Source: Limnoglobus sp043780595 (GTDB taxonomy: Bacteria; Planctomycetota; Planctomycetia; Gemmatales; Gemmataceae). From it: a stretch of DNA of 64,000 bases. Numbering within the stretch: the stretch's first letter is position 1; each line of letters opens with the position of its first letter. Below the pieces are notes generated by a model that ran no database searches, was not told where the DNA came from, and worked only from the letters and a program-made list of their open reading frames with translations. Of this stretch, positions 8,247 through 16,769 are shown piece after piece. The stretch covers positions 13,097-77,096 of the forward strand of contig JAYWCL010000027.1 in the NCBI GenBank assembly GCA_043780595.1, written 5' to 3'. The position numbers were made by a program, and so were the translations under genes.

Positions 8247-8768
8247 TTACCGTTCTTTTTGCAAGAATGCCGGGGCATTTGTTCCCATCCACGCTTTCAC
8301 ATCTTCATGCGACGCGAACTCGGCAACCTGAATGCTGTCGATAGTCGGCCCCGATTCTCCTACCGTCTTGATTTCGTCTTCGCTCATCTCGCGGACCCAA
8401 AGGACGCGGTGACGCTGCAAGCCGGCGGAAGTCAGGTTGATAGTGCTGTCGGTGAGCGGGCGGTCGAGGTTGCTGCCTTTTATCAGGACGAGATAGACGA
8501 GATCGCCCGAGAACTTCAGCAACAGCCCTTCGGACGGGTTGAACTTCCAGTTGCCGAGCCAGCCATACGGAAACCAGGTGCTGTTGCCGTCGCGCAGGCG
8601 GATTTCGATGGCGTCGGCACGCTCGCGGATGCCGCGCAAATAGCCGAAAGCAGCACAGGACGCTTCACCCGTGTCGTCCTCCGGCACTTTCTTGGGTGTG
8701 GCATCCGGTTTTCCTTCGGTATGGAGGATTCCCTTCAACCGGTCCTGATGGGTCGGCTTATCGAACAT
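8247..8768 (-). CDS. Hypothetical protein coupled to the relaxase
   Basis: This is a 173-residue soluble protein starting at ATG 8768 inside the last codons of the relaxase gene (11-nt overlap), so the two are translationally coupled. It has a compact alpha/beta middle with tryptophan-rich strands (STWFPYGWLGNWKFN, GLLLKFSGDLVYLVLIKG) that could be a small barrel. No catalytic motif is visible. Its place directly after a MobF relaxase suggests a relaxosome accessory; inference only. Confidence 0.7.
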   Translation of the reverse strand: MFDKPTHQDRLKGILHTEGKPDATPKKVPEDDTGEASCAAFGYLRGIRERADAIEIRLRDGNSTWFPYGWLGNWKFNPSEGLLLKFSGDLVYLVLIKGSNLDRPLTDSTINLTSAGLQRHRVLWVREMSEDEIKTVGESGPTIDSIQVAEFASHEDVKAWMGTNAPAFLQKER

Positions 8769-11442
8769 GATCCATCTCCGGTTGGGCTATGGCTGCTTGT
8801 TCACCCCCGTTCGTGCGGTTATCGCTGCGGCTGGCAGAAACGGTCGGGCCACGGGTGAAGCCAAGGCGTCCATTGACCTTGGACTTTTGCTTGGCCGGTT
8901 CGGAAAGCTCCGTCGCCGACATCGGATCATCGGGGCGGCTGATCGCCTTCAGAAGTTCAAGCTTGTCGTCTGTGAATATCATCGCCTGTTCCTTGCCGCG
9001 CGTAATGGCGACATACGCCGTCCGCTCACCCGTCGCCGGAAAGGACTCGCTGGACGCTCCGATGAACACCTTGTCCACCGTCACGCCCTGGCTGGCATGG
9101 CTGGTCACAACGTAACCGTGGGTGAGATGGCCGAAGTCGCGGTCGATGATCCAGCCGTGATCGACGATGAGGTCGCCGCGTTTGGTGAATCCTTCAACGG
9201 TGAGCAGCGACCCGTTGCTGAGGCGATGCTTGCCGTCTTTCGTCTTGCCGCCCGCCGTCACCCGCACGCGATCCCCGACAGTGAGCGCGAACTGCATCGG
9301 ACGATACACCTCGAACCGGTTGGCATCATCGGTGGGAATCTTGCTACCTTCGGCCACGATGACACGCGATCCCTTCTGGTGGCGGGGCGTATTCTGGTTG
9401 AACTGGATCAAGTCACCCGCATCGTATTGCGTGGCGTCCGCTTTCTGGGCGTCCGTCAGGTGGGCCGAGAACCAGCCGGTGACGACGTGTTCTTCCTTGA
9501 GTTTGCCTTCTGCCTTCAGGCCAGCGCGAATCGCATCGGTGATACGTGCCGCTTCCGCGTGCGTCGGCGACACGACCAGTGCCGACTTGGGAGTACCGTC
9601 ACGTTTGGTTTCAGCGACGGCGGACAGGTAGGCATCGGCCAGTTGCTGGTAACGATCCGCGTCGGCGACTTCCCTGATCCAGCCGAGCTTGTCCAGCCCC
9701 TGGAATGCTTCTGCGGTCCTGCCTTCACTCAGTGCTTCCGCCGCTTTCTTGTAATCGCCCTTCTGCCGGAGGATTTCCGTCACTTCGGCAACACGCAAGC
9801 CCGCCTTTTCTTCGAGCAGTTTGAGCGGTTCGCCCGCCGTGACGCTGCGATGCTGCCTGCGGTCACCCACGAGGATCACCCTCGCGTTCATCGTCTCCGC
9901 CACCTCGAATACCTTGAGCATATCCCTTGTGCCAAGCTGGCTGGCCTCATCGACGAGGATGACGCCACCCCTCGCGGCTTCCTGCATGTACTGGTCTTTG
10001 AGGAATCGGGCGACCGTATCGGCCATCGCGAATCCCGCTTCCTCGCGCAAGACTTCGCGGCTTGCTTTCACCGACTGTGCCAGAGCGACGACGGGCTTAC
10101 CTGCTTCGGCGAGTGCCTCGCCGATTTCCTGTTCGAGTGTGGTTTTGCCGGTTCCTGCCACCCCGCGTATTATCATCACGCGGTCACGCGAGCCGAGGAC
10201 GTGACTCACCGCCGCTTTCTGCCCTTCGTTGAACCAATCGCGTGAGCAGGGCCGCTGCGGATCGCCAAGCGGTCGCGAACGTCCACGCCCCTGACGGGCG
10301 AAGTCGATCATGCGTGATTCCAATGCCAGCATTTCTTTGGTCGTCGCCACCTTGCGCCCGTCCACTTCGCTGCGGATCAAAGGACGTTCCTGCATCTCTT
10401 TGGCTACGGCATCGACGGTGACTGACCCGATTCCGCGTTTCAGGGCTTCGGTCAGCAGTTTGCGTTCGGGCAAGACGGCCTCACGCACGAAGCTATGCTC
10501 AATGGCGTGATCGACCGCCAACACTTCGCCATGTTCTGGCCGTGCGGCCTTCTTCTCGCGGCGATGCACGGAAGCCAGTTGTTCACGCTCCTTGTCGTTC
10601 AGGCGGGAGTCCCATTCCTTGCGGAGCGAATCCAGACCCAGCGCCGAATCCTTCTTCTCGCGGGTTTCCGCTCCGAGTTCGGCTTTGCGGTCGGGGTTGG
10701 TGATGCCTTTTTCGTCGGCGAGCTTTTCGATGAGGGCGGTACGACGCGAGAAACGCTTCAGAATGTCCGGAGCGATTCCCGCAATCTCGAAATCATCCCG
10801 CTTGCGCTCTACCCCGAAGCCGATGTCCTGGAGATTGTTGGCAAGGCGGACGCGGAAGGCCGCCTGGAAGTACGGGGCGTCACGCTTGAGTTCGCGGAAC
10901 TGGCCCGCTTTCCAGCGTTCTTCTTCCTGATCCCAAGTCGAATTGAAGACAAAAACGTGGGCATGCAACTGCGGATCGGGCATTCCGTCCACCGGCCTTG
11001 ACGTGGTGTGGATGAACTCCGCCCAGGTCATGTTGCCGGTCAGGCGGTTGGCATCCTGTCCTCGCGTGCGAACGCGGGTTTTCATCTCGGCTTCCATCTC
11101 GCGCATCGTTTCATCGACGGCGCTGCGGAACGCTTCAAGAATGTCCTGATCGCCACTCATCGCGTAGAGCAGAGAAACCGATTTTGGCACCGAGAAAGTG
11201 AAATCGTATCCGACCGTCCGCTCGGTGCGAGTCCGCACCGTCAGCGGTTCGCCGGTTCTGGGATCAAGGTTGTCGCAGAGCCGCTCGAAGGAGAACTTGT
11301 CTACCGTCCCCGAAAGACCAAGGCGTTCGGCACCTTGACCGCCCCAGGAACCCACGAGTTCCTGACCTTCGGAGTAATAGTCCGCCGTGGCGTAATAACG
11401 CTTGGCACCGGAGGCAGAGTCCTGTTGCGAGATGCGGATCAT
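8758..11442 (-). CDS. MobF-family (TrwC/TraI-type) conjugative relaxase-helicase
   Basis: This protein nicks one strand at oriT, stays covalently bound, then unwinds the DNA for transfer. Residues 1-300 are the TrwC relaxase domain: the tyrosine cluster RYYATADYY (Y16, Y17, Y22, Y23) and the metal-binding histidines H145, H160 and H162 (HTTSR...DPQLHAH). Residues about 410 onward are a RecD-like helicase: Walker A GVAGTGKTT near 428, VILVDEASQLG near 495, and YVAITRGKEQ near 812. At 894 residues it is slightly shorter than TrwC (about 966). It heads a minus-strand unit with the 8247-8768 gene. A 13-nt motif (AGATG[C/T]GTTAATG on the plus strand, 11463-11475) upstream recurs before the broken copy at 14.0 kb. 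Confidence 0.93.
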   Translation of the reverse strand: MIRISQQDSASGAKRYYATADYYSEGQELVGSWGGQGAERLGLSGTVDKFSFERLCDNLDPRTGEPLTVRTRTERTVGYDFTFSVPKSVSLLYAMSGDQDILEAFRSAVDETMREMEAEMKTRVRTRGQDANRLTGNMTWAEFIHTTSRPVDGMPDPQLHAHVFVFNSTWDQEEERWKAGQFRELKRDAPYFQAAFRVRLANNLQDIGFGVERKRDDFEIAGIAPDILKRFSRRTALIEKLADEKGITNPDRKAELGAETREKKDSALGLDSLRKEWDSRLNDKEREQLASVHRREKKAARPEHGEVLAVDHAIEHSFVREAVLPERKLLTEALKRGIGSVTVDAVAKEMQERPLIRSEVDGRKVATTKEMLALESRMIDFARQGRGRSRPLGDPQRPCSRDWFNEGQKAAVSHVLGSRDRVMIIRGVAGTGKTTLEQEIGEALAEAGKPVVALAQSVKASREVLREEAGFAMADTVARFLKDQYMQEAARGGVILVDEASQLGTRDMLKVFEVAETMNARVILVGDRRQHRSVTAGEPLKLLEEKAGLRVAEVTEILRQKGDYKKAAEALSEGRTAEAFQGLDKLGWIREVADADRYQQLADAYLSAVAETKRDGTPKSALVVSPTHAEAARITDAIRAGLKAEGKLKEEHVVTGWFSAHLTDAQKADATQYDAGDLIQFNQNTPRHQKGSRVIVAEGSKIPTDDANRFEVYRPMQFALTVGDRVRVTAGGKTKDGKHRLSNGSLLTVEGFTKRGDLIVDHGWIIDRDFGHLTHGYVVTSHASQGVTVDKVFIGASSESFPATGERTAYVAITRGKEQAMIFTDDKLELLKAISRPDDPMSATELSEPAKQKSKVNGRLGFTRGPTVSASRSDNRTNGGEQAAIAQPEMDHVR

Positions 11443-11775
11443 GCCTCATTTTACTCTAACACAGATGCGTTAATGAAATGTTAATGCTTCTGTGCTCCAC
11501 CGCAGCCAGCCTCAGTTTGCGCGGTTTTTGATATTCGAAATGTCACCGATGCGCGACCGAAACGTGCCTGCTACACGTTGACGGCATCACTCGCGATAAG
11601 GATTTATTTCTGGAATTCGTGGTGGACACCTAGATTTGTCTAATTGGCTAAAGCGTGTCATGAGTGCGGGCTACTCTCACTTGATCGGCCAACGATTCCA
11701 ATGTCATTGACTTACCCCTACAAGGAAAGGTACAGAGGACTCTGAGGGCCAATCAGTGAAATACCCTTAATTTAT
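11443..11775. other. Intergenic region upstream of relaxase; no gene seen
   Basis: These 333 bp separate the relaxase start from the end of the histidine kinase. Near 11463-11487 there is a repeated GTTAATG/TGTTAATG element probably used for relaxase control. An oriT could lie here, as MobF relaxases often act next to their gene, but I see no convincing long inverted repeat. No ORF with coding character was found. Confidence 0.5.
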
Positions 11776-13800
11776 TCAGACTGCTATTTTACCAGTGTTT
11801 TTCAGAATATGCTTGATTAGTATTTCCTGCAGCTGATGTGGATCAAACGGCTTGCTGATGTAATCATCCATTCCCAGAGCCAGGCACTTTTCCTTATCTC
11901 CTTTGAGGGCGTTGGCAGTCATGGCTATAATAGTCACACGCGACAAACCTTTGTCCTGCTCTAATTTACGAATATGCTTCGTGGTCTCATAGCCATCCAT
12001 AACCGGCATTTGCATATCCAGTAATACGAGCGAATATTTGTCAGGGGACATTTTATCAATAGCTTCTTGTCCATTACGTGCCACCTCATAACGGTAACCA
12101 AAACTATCAAGCATAGTAGTCGCTACAAGAATATTAGGCTCATAGTCTTCTACCAGAAGAATTGGTAAATGGTCTGTATTTACTTGCTTATCAAGAGTTA
12201 CAATACGTTCCTGATGGGTATGAATAGTGTTGTCGCTGGCAGCAACAGGAAGGCTTAAAATGAGGACAAAAGTGGAACCATGACCGATCACGCTGGTAAC
12301 GGTGATTGTTCCTCCCATCTGTTCGGCTAGGGTTTTAGAGATGGCAAGCCCTAGCCCAGTGCCGCCATACTTACGGGTAATAGAGGGATCAGCTTGTATG
12401 AATTTTCCAAAAATATTTGACATCATATCTTCAGGAATACCTATTCCGGTATCGGTTACTGAGATAGCAATTGTCCCGTTCCCATTTCCCTTCCCGTCGT
12501 ATGCAAGAAAAATGGATACGCTACCATGTTCAGTAAATTTAATAGCGTTGCTGACCAGATTAAGTACTATTTGGTGGATGCGCCTGCTATCGCCAATGTA
12601 CGTCTTATAGAGACCGGCTTCATAACTTACATTAAGGCCGATCCCTTTTTCATGCGCGCGAACAGACATGGCACTGATAATTTCCTCGATTAGCGAGGAC
12701 ATGTTGAAAGGGGCAGAATCCAGCTCAACGACCTCAGATTCTATTTTGCTAATGTCCAGCAAATCATTGATTAGTAACATCAAGCCATCGGCGCTAGTCT
12801 GCAGCACCGTGACGTATTTTTTTTGTTTATCATCCAGTTTGCTGTTCTGCAGAATATTAGCAAGACCGATGATGGCATTCATCGGTGTCCTGATTTCATG
12901 GCTCATGTTGGCAAGAAATTCCGATTTGACTTTATTAGCTGTGTCGGATTTAAGTTTTTCTTGCTGGAGCAGTTCTTCTGCCTGCTTCTGCACCGTCACG
13001 TCGCGCGCCGCGGCGAACACGCCGAGCACGTTGTCCTTGTCGTCCTTATAGACGGAGGCGTTGTAGAGCACGTCCGTGATGCGGCCCGACGTGTGGCGGA
13101 TCGCGAGCGGGTAGTCCTTCACGAAGCCCTGGGAAAACACCTGCTGGTAACCTTCCTGCGCCTTCTCCGGCTCGGTGAAGTAATCGGAGAAGTCCGTGCC
13201 GATGAGCTTCTCCCGTGCGATGCCTGTGGCTTGCACGGACGCGTCGTTCACGTCGGTGATCTTGCCCTCGGGGCTGATGGTGACGAGCGGATCGAGCGAG
13301 GCTTCGATGAGCGAGCGCTCGTATTGGGACGCCTGCATTAGTTTCTTTTCGGTCAAATCACGTACCATGCCGACAAACATGTGCTCACCGTCGATCTGCA
13401 TCCCATTGACACTCAGTTCCATCGGAAAAACGCTGCCGTCCTTGCGCTTGCCGGATACTTCGCGGCCAATACCAATCACTTTCTTTTCGCCGGTATTAAG
13501 ATAATTACTCAAATAACCATCATGCTCAGAGTGATAAGGCTCTGGCATCAGCATTTTGACGTTCTGACCGATCACCTCATCCGGATGGTAACCGAAAATC
13601 AATTCTGCCGCAGGATTGAAACTCTGCATACTGCCTTTGTCGTCGATGATAATTAGCCCGTCGAGCACCGTATTTATTACGGCTTGAAGATAGTCGTTTT
13701 GGGCAGGGACTACTGTGCTTTTGGAGGTAGGAACAGATTTAGGCGAATTAAAAAGTGCGAACTTACACCCCATACTTTTTTCCATCCAGCAACATCGCAT
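11776..13800 (-). CDS. Hybrid sensor histidine kinase (PAS-PAS-HisKA-HATPase-REC)
   Basis: This is a 674-residue soluble sensor kinase. PAS 1 (about 35-155) has the FixL-like GYHPDEVIGQNVKMLMPEPY segment. PAS 2 (about 157-280) follows. HisKA carries NMSHEIRTP (phosphoacceptor His near 300). HATPase has NLVSNAIKF, DTGIGIP and GGTGLGL. The C-terminal receiver has LVLLDMQMPVMDG with the phosphorylated Asp, and a conserved Lys (ISKPFDP). No membrane helix is seen, so it senses an internal signal, possibly redox or oxygen. No cognate regulator is adjacent. Most of the gene is AT-rich against its neighbours, but 12990-13340 (PAS 2) is markedly GC-rich. ATGs at 13785 or 13770 are alternative starts. 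Confidence 0.9.
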   Translation of the reverse strand: MRCCWMEKSMGCKFALFNSPKSVPTSKSTVVPAQNDYLQAVINTVLDGLIIIDDKGSMQSFNPAAELIFGYHPDEVIGQNVKMLMPEPYHSEHDGYLSNYLNTGEKKVIGIGREVSGKRKDGSVFPMELSVNGMQIDGEHMFVGMVRDLTEKKLMQASQYERSLIEASLDPLVTISPEGKITDVNDASVQATGIAREKLIGTDFSDYFTEPEKAQEGYQQVFSQGFVKDYPLAIRHTSGRITDVLYNASVYKDDKDNVLGVFAAARDVTVQKQAEELLQQEKLKSDTANKVKSEFLANMSHEIRTPMNAIIGLANILQNSKLDDKQKKYVTVLQTSADGLMLLINDLLDISKIESEVVELDSAPFNMSSLIEEIISAMSVRAHEKGIGLNVSYEAGLYKTYIGDSRRIHQIVLNLVSNAIKFTEHGSVSIFLAYDGKGNGNGTIAISVTDTGIGIPEDMMSNIFGKFIQADPSITRKYGGTGLGLAISKTLAEQMGGTITVTSVIGHGSTFVLILSLPVAASDNTIHTHQERIVTLDKQVNTDHLPILLVEDYEPNILVATTMLDSFGYRYEVARNGQEAIDKMSPDKYSLVLLDMQMPVMDGYETTKHIRKLEQDKGLSRVTIIAMTANALKGDKEKCLALGMDDYISKPFDPHQLQEILIKHILKNTGKIAV

Positions 13801-14020
13801 TGGTTGTGTGCGGACTTGAATGTAATATCACGAGTGTGCGAAAAGCCATTGCGTATAACCTAATTTGCCCTAAGGCTATTGAAAGATGTGTTCATCACAT
13901 CTGTTACAGGAGGAAGTTCGCGCGCGCGGGGGATAGTTTAGAGGGAAGCGTATAAGTTTACAATAAGTAATATGCAGTTATAAATAAGGACAGCGTAAGT
14001 TTAGCTATTTGTTGTGTAAC

Positions 14021-14303
14021 TATTCTCCCTCTCGCGTATGGTTTCAACGATGGCCTTGCGGAAAGCATCGAGAATGTCCTGATCGCCACTAACGGCGTGA
14101 CGAAGGGAAACCGACTTCGGCATCGAAAATGTGAAGTCATAGCCGGCCGTCCGCTCGGAACGTCTGCAACCATCAGCGGTTCTCCGGTTCTCGGATCGAG
14201 GTTGTCGCACAGCCGCTCGAAGGAAAACTTGTCCACGGTTGCGGAAAGGCCAAGACGCTCCGCGCTTTTGCCACCCCAAAGGCCGACCAGTTCCCCCGAA
14301 ACA
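14021..14303 (-). pseudogene. Broken fragment of a second MobF relaxase gene
   Basis: The minus strand reads GELVGLWGG, AERLGLS, TVDKFSFERLCDNLDPRTGEP and, after a one-base frameshift near 14155-14165, GYDFTFSMPKSVSL and SGDQDILDAF. These match residues about 28-116 of the relaxase at 8758-11442 with substitutions, so it is a diverged copy and not an exact duplication. The 5' codons, including the catalytic tyrosines, are deleted, and the 3' part stops at about 14021. The motif AGATGTGTTAATG at 14349-14361 corresponds to that upstream of the intact gene. The rest of the 13801-14392 gap is AT-rich and empty. Confidence 0.85.
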
Positions 14304-14392
14304 CGCGCAAACTCAGCCTCAGAGCCAGTTTAGTGGACATATCGCTCAAGATGTGTTAATGTGATCGTAAATAATAATTGACGATTATTGAT

Positions 14393-14596
14393 ATGCACGA
14401 CATTCCAGAAACTGGTTTCTTAAGGTTACCACAAGTGCTAAGCGTGATTCCCCTCGGCAAATCATGCTGGTGGGAAGGGGTTAAATCGGGACGGTTTCCA
14501 AAGCCTGTTAAACTTTCAGAACGCTGCACCGCTTGGCGTGCCGAAGACATCCGGGAACTGATTAAGAATATTTCTGAACGCGAGCAGGGTAGTTAA
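14393..14596 (+). CDS. AlpA-family regulator/excisionase
   Basis: This is a 67-residue protein from ATG 14393 (an upstream TTG at 14378 is possible). It has the AlpA/phage-regulator pattern: GFLRLPQVLSVIPLGKSCWWEGVKSGRFPKP, where a winged-helix HTH contains the tryptophans before the KSGRFP turn, followed by AWRAEDIRELI. AlpA proteins activate or assist excision by a neighbouring tyrosine integrase, which is present at 14897. An interrupted palindrome (AATAAT-TGACG-ATTATT) just upstream could be its operator. Confidence 0.85.
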   Translation: MHDIPETGFLRLPQVLSVIPLGKSCWWEGVKSGRFPKPVKLSERCTAWRAEDIRELIKNISEREQGS

Positions 14597-14710
14597 ATTC
14601 TCTTAACTGATTCGGGTGTGGAGCCGAAAACCCACGGGGTATAATTCGGGGTATGTCGGTTTTCTAACAAAACAAATTATAATTTATATTCAGTTATATA
14701 GACTATTATT

Positions 14711-14732
14711 GCGAGTCCCTTCCTGGGCACCA
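14711..14732 (+). other. tRNA 3'-end fragment, probable integrase attachment core
   Basis: The 22 bp read GCGAGTCCCTTCC followed by TGGGCACCA, which fits the T-loop, 3' T-stem, 3' acceptor strand, discriminator A and CCA of a tRNA gene. The sequence to the left is AT-rich and is not tRNA, so the gene body is absent. P4-type integrases use exactly this part of tRNA genes. With the integrase 165 bp downstream, it is most simply an att core at the junction of two elements. I found no second copy in the window by eye. Confidence 0.6.
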
Positions 14733-14827
14733 GTTTATTGGACGGAGACGTCCGTTAATGTCCGGCAAATCGAGAGTGAGAGACGATCAGGAACCGAAAA
14801 GCGAGCATCGGTGTCCGCAGTGATTTG

Positions 14828-14857
14828 TTGACATTCGGGCCTAAATTGGGGTATAAA
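14828..14857 (+). promoter_or_regulatory. Integrase promoter
   Basis: TTGACA at 14828-14833 and TATAAA at 14852-14857 are separated by 18 nt. The -10 overlaps one GGGGTA repeat and two TACCCC repeats lie in the leader, so whatever binds these repeats should control integrase expression. Predicted start about 14864; leader near 33 nt. Confidence 0.65.
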
Positions 14858-14896
14858 TGTACAGATGTACCCCATAGCGAATGATTTGTACCCCAG

Positions 14897-16084
14897 ATGC
14901 CTATATCGCTCTCAGACGCAGCCGTAAGGAACGCAAAACAAAAAGATAAGTCCTACAAATTGTCGGACGGTGAGGGGCTGTTTCTTTTGGTGATGCCAAA
15001 CGGCAGCAAGTATTGGCGTCTTAAATATTTCTTTGGTGGCAAGGAGAAGACTTTAGCCCTTGGAGTCTATCCAGAGATCAATCTCCAAGACGCACGCGAA
15101 CGTCGATTCAAAGCTCGAAAACAAGTTGCACTCGGCACCGACCCCGGCGAATCAAAGAAGGAATCCAAAAGGCTTGAAAGTGCTAAGAGCCTCCATTCTT
15201 TCGAACTCATTGCTAGAGAATGGCTGGAGCACCGTGCTAATCAACTGACTGACTCAACCTACCGAGTTCGACTCAAGAGGCTGGAAAAATACATCTTTCC
15301 CACGCTTGGAGAAAAGCCTATCGCGAGCATCACCGCCCCTGAAGTGCTGGTGATGGCGAGGTCGGTTGAAAGCAGGGGAACTCTTGAACTGGCAAGGCGC
15401 TCATTGCAGATGACTGGGCAAGTCTTCTCCTATGCCATTGCGACGGCACGAGCCGAAAGAAACCCGGTTCCCGATCTTCGAGGTGCTCTCAAAACTCCCG
15501 TTGTCAAACATCATGCCTATTTAAAGGAGAGTGAACTGCCCGAGTTCCTTAAAAAGTTAGAGGCATCCGACAGCATCTTCCTCACCAAATTGGCACTTAA
15601 ACTTTTGGTACTGACCTTTGTCCGCACTACCGAGCTTCGGGCATCGGTATGGACAGAGATTGACTGGCAAAAAGCGGAGTGGCGTATTCCGGCTGAACGC
15701 ATGAAAATGAAAGAGCAACACATTGTTCCCCTCGCGCCACAAGCTCTTGCAGTGCTACGGGAGGTTCAGGCCATATCGGGAGATAATAAGTACATCTTCC
15801 CAAACCAGCATAACTATTTTACCTGCATGAGTGAAAACACCATGTTGTTTGCCCTTTATCGGATGGGCTACCATTCGAGGGCGACGGGGCACGGCTTCAG
15901 AAGCACGGCAAGCACTATTCTCAACGAAAATGGCTTTCGGTCAGACGTGATCGAGCGACAATTGGCCCACGGGGAGCGAGACAGTGTCCGTGCCGCCTAC
16001 AACTATGCCCAATACCTGCCTGAACGCCGAGAGATGATGCAATGGTGGGCGGACTTTCTGGATCGACTGGCCATTCGGCAATAA
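14897..16084 (+). CDS. P4-type tyrosine integrase
   Basis: This 395-residue site-specific recombinase inserts and excises an island at a tRNA 3' end. Residues 1-90 are the DUF4102 N-terminal domain of P4-like integrases (LSDGEGLFLLVMPNGSKYW, LGVYPEINLQDAR). The core SAM-like domain follows, then the catalytic domain: Arg near 240 (FVRTTELR), Lys near 272, HGFR near 332-335, His 358 (QLAHG) and Tyr 368 (AYNYAQYL). All catalytic residues appear present. It lies right of an AlpA gene and att-like core, so the module seems complete. The start codon has no strong ribosome site. Confidence 0.93.
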   Translation: MPISLSDAAVRNAKQKDKSYKLSDGEGLFLLVMPNGSKYWRLKYFFGGKEKTLALGVYPEINLQDARERRFKARKQVALGTDPGESKKESKRLESAKSLHSFELIAREWLEHRANQLTDSTYRVRLKRLEKYIFPTLGEKPIASITAPEVLVMARSVESRGTLELARRSLQMTGQVFSYAIATARAERNPVPDLRGALKTPVVKHHAYLKESELPEFLKKLEASDSIFLTKLALKLLVLTFVRTTELRASVWTEIDWQKAEWRIPAERMKMKEQHIVPLAPQALAVLREVQAISGDNKYIFPNQHNYFTCMSENTMLFALYRMGYHSRATGHGFRSTASTILNENGFRSDVIERQLAHGERDSVRAAYNYAQYLPERREMMQWWADFLDRLAIRQ

Positions 16085-16440
16085 TCTCGCGGCCTTTCGG
16101 CCTGTCGCATCCGCCGGAGCTTATGTTCAAGTCATTTTCTTCCGGTTGCCTCCCGATTCGAATTGCTCCCTTTCATTTGAACAGCCCCCTGACTTTGTCT
16201 GCCGTGGCAAGGCGGTTTCTCTGCTTTCCTGTCTGCCGCAACACACGGCCTTCTTCATGTCACGCTTAAAGCCGCCGCCGGTCCGCTCAAGCGGAAAATC
16301 GGTTCCCCCTAAAGGTCTCCCCCAATTTTCCGCTTGCCCGGTCGCTGGCGCTCGCTTCGCCCCGGACTGAGGCGGCTTTCTTTGCTGTGACATCAGGCCG
16401 CGATGGTCGCAGCCGGAAACTCAGGAAGAAGGAGACCACC
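16085..16440. other. Intergenic region after integrase; no gene seen
   Basis: These 356 bp start with a short GGCCTTTCGGCC hairpin just after the integrase stop, a possible weak terminator. The remainder is GC-rich and non-coding in character, although a minus-strand ORF can be drawn through it. The last 15 nt hold the ribosome site of the next gene. Confidence 0.5.
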
Positions 16441-16701
16441 ATGTCACAACCAGCTCACAAAATTCGCAGCGGAGTCCTGCAAGTCACGATCTGGAGAAAC
16501 CACGGCGAGAAGGGCAACTGGTACAGCGTCATTCCCAGCCGCGGATACAAGCAGGAAGACGTCTGGAAAGAGACCGACAGCCTCGGTTTCGACGACTTAC
16601 TCACGATGGCCAAGTTGTTCGACCTCGCCCACACCTGGATCATGCACCAGCAACAGGCCGACGCTAAAGGCCGCAAAGAATCCACGCAGGCAGCCGCCTG
16701 A
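16441..16701 (+). CDS. Conserved-type small hypothetical protein
   Basis: This is an 86-residue protein starting at ATG 16441 after AAGGAGACCACC, the same leader as the small gene at 23978. It has a beta-rich N-terminal half (SGVLQVTIWRNHGEKGNWYSVIPSRGY) and a helical second half (DLLTMAKLFDLAHTWIMHQQ). The strands with an Asn-Trp-Tyr core and the downstream helix could make a compact single domain. It is the first gene of a plus-strand series leading to parB-like and ardC-like genes. No function can be assigned. Confidence 0.75.
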   Translation: MSQPAHKIRSGVLQVTIWRNHGEKGNWYSVIPSRGYKQEDVWKETDSLGFDDLLTMAKLFDLAHTWIMHQQQADAKGRKESTQAAA

Positions 16702-16703
16702 GC

Positions 16704-16726
16704 CGGATACCGGAGGGCGGTATCCG
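16704..16726 (+). terminator. Hairpin after the 16441 gene
   Basis: CGGATACC (16704-16711) pairs with GGTATCCG (16719-16726) around a 7-nt loop, directly after the stop codon. No strong T-run, so it may attenuate rather than stop transcription. Confidence 0.45.
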
Positions 16727-16769
16727 TCCTCCGGTTCATTTTCACACATCAAATCTAATGGAGATTGTT

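Larger units (their letters stand above)
14636..14894. repeat. Five GGGGTA/TACCCC repeats around the att-like core and int promoter
   Basis: GGGGTA occurs at 14636-14641, 14648-14653 and 14848-14853; the inverse TACCCC at 14868-14873 and 14889-14894. The first two lie left of the tRNA-like core (14711-14732) and the others right, one overlapping the integrase promoter and one ending at the integrase start. This layout resembles arm-type binding sites of an integrase or its excisionase. The assignment is inference. Confidence 0.55.

Noticed and set aside
8767..10245. 492-codon plus-strand ORF
   Set aside because: Antisense to the relaxase helicase domain, whose motifs are unambiguous.
11443..11775. 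Transposon end suggested by a TGGTGGACACC motif near 11620
   Set aside because: No matching inverted end or target duplication could be found.
14711..14732. Functional tRNA gene
   Set aside because: Only the 3' end is present; no D-arm, anticodon arm or 5' acceptor strand upstream.
16127..16393. Minus-strand 88-codon ORF after the integrase
   Set aside because: No ribosome site, biased low-complexity composition, not consistent with neighbours.
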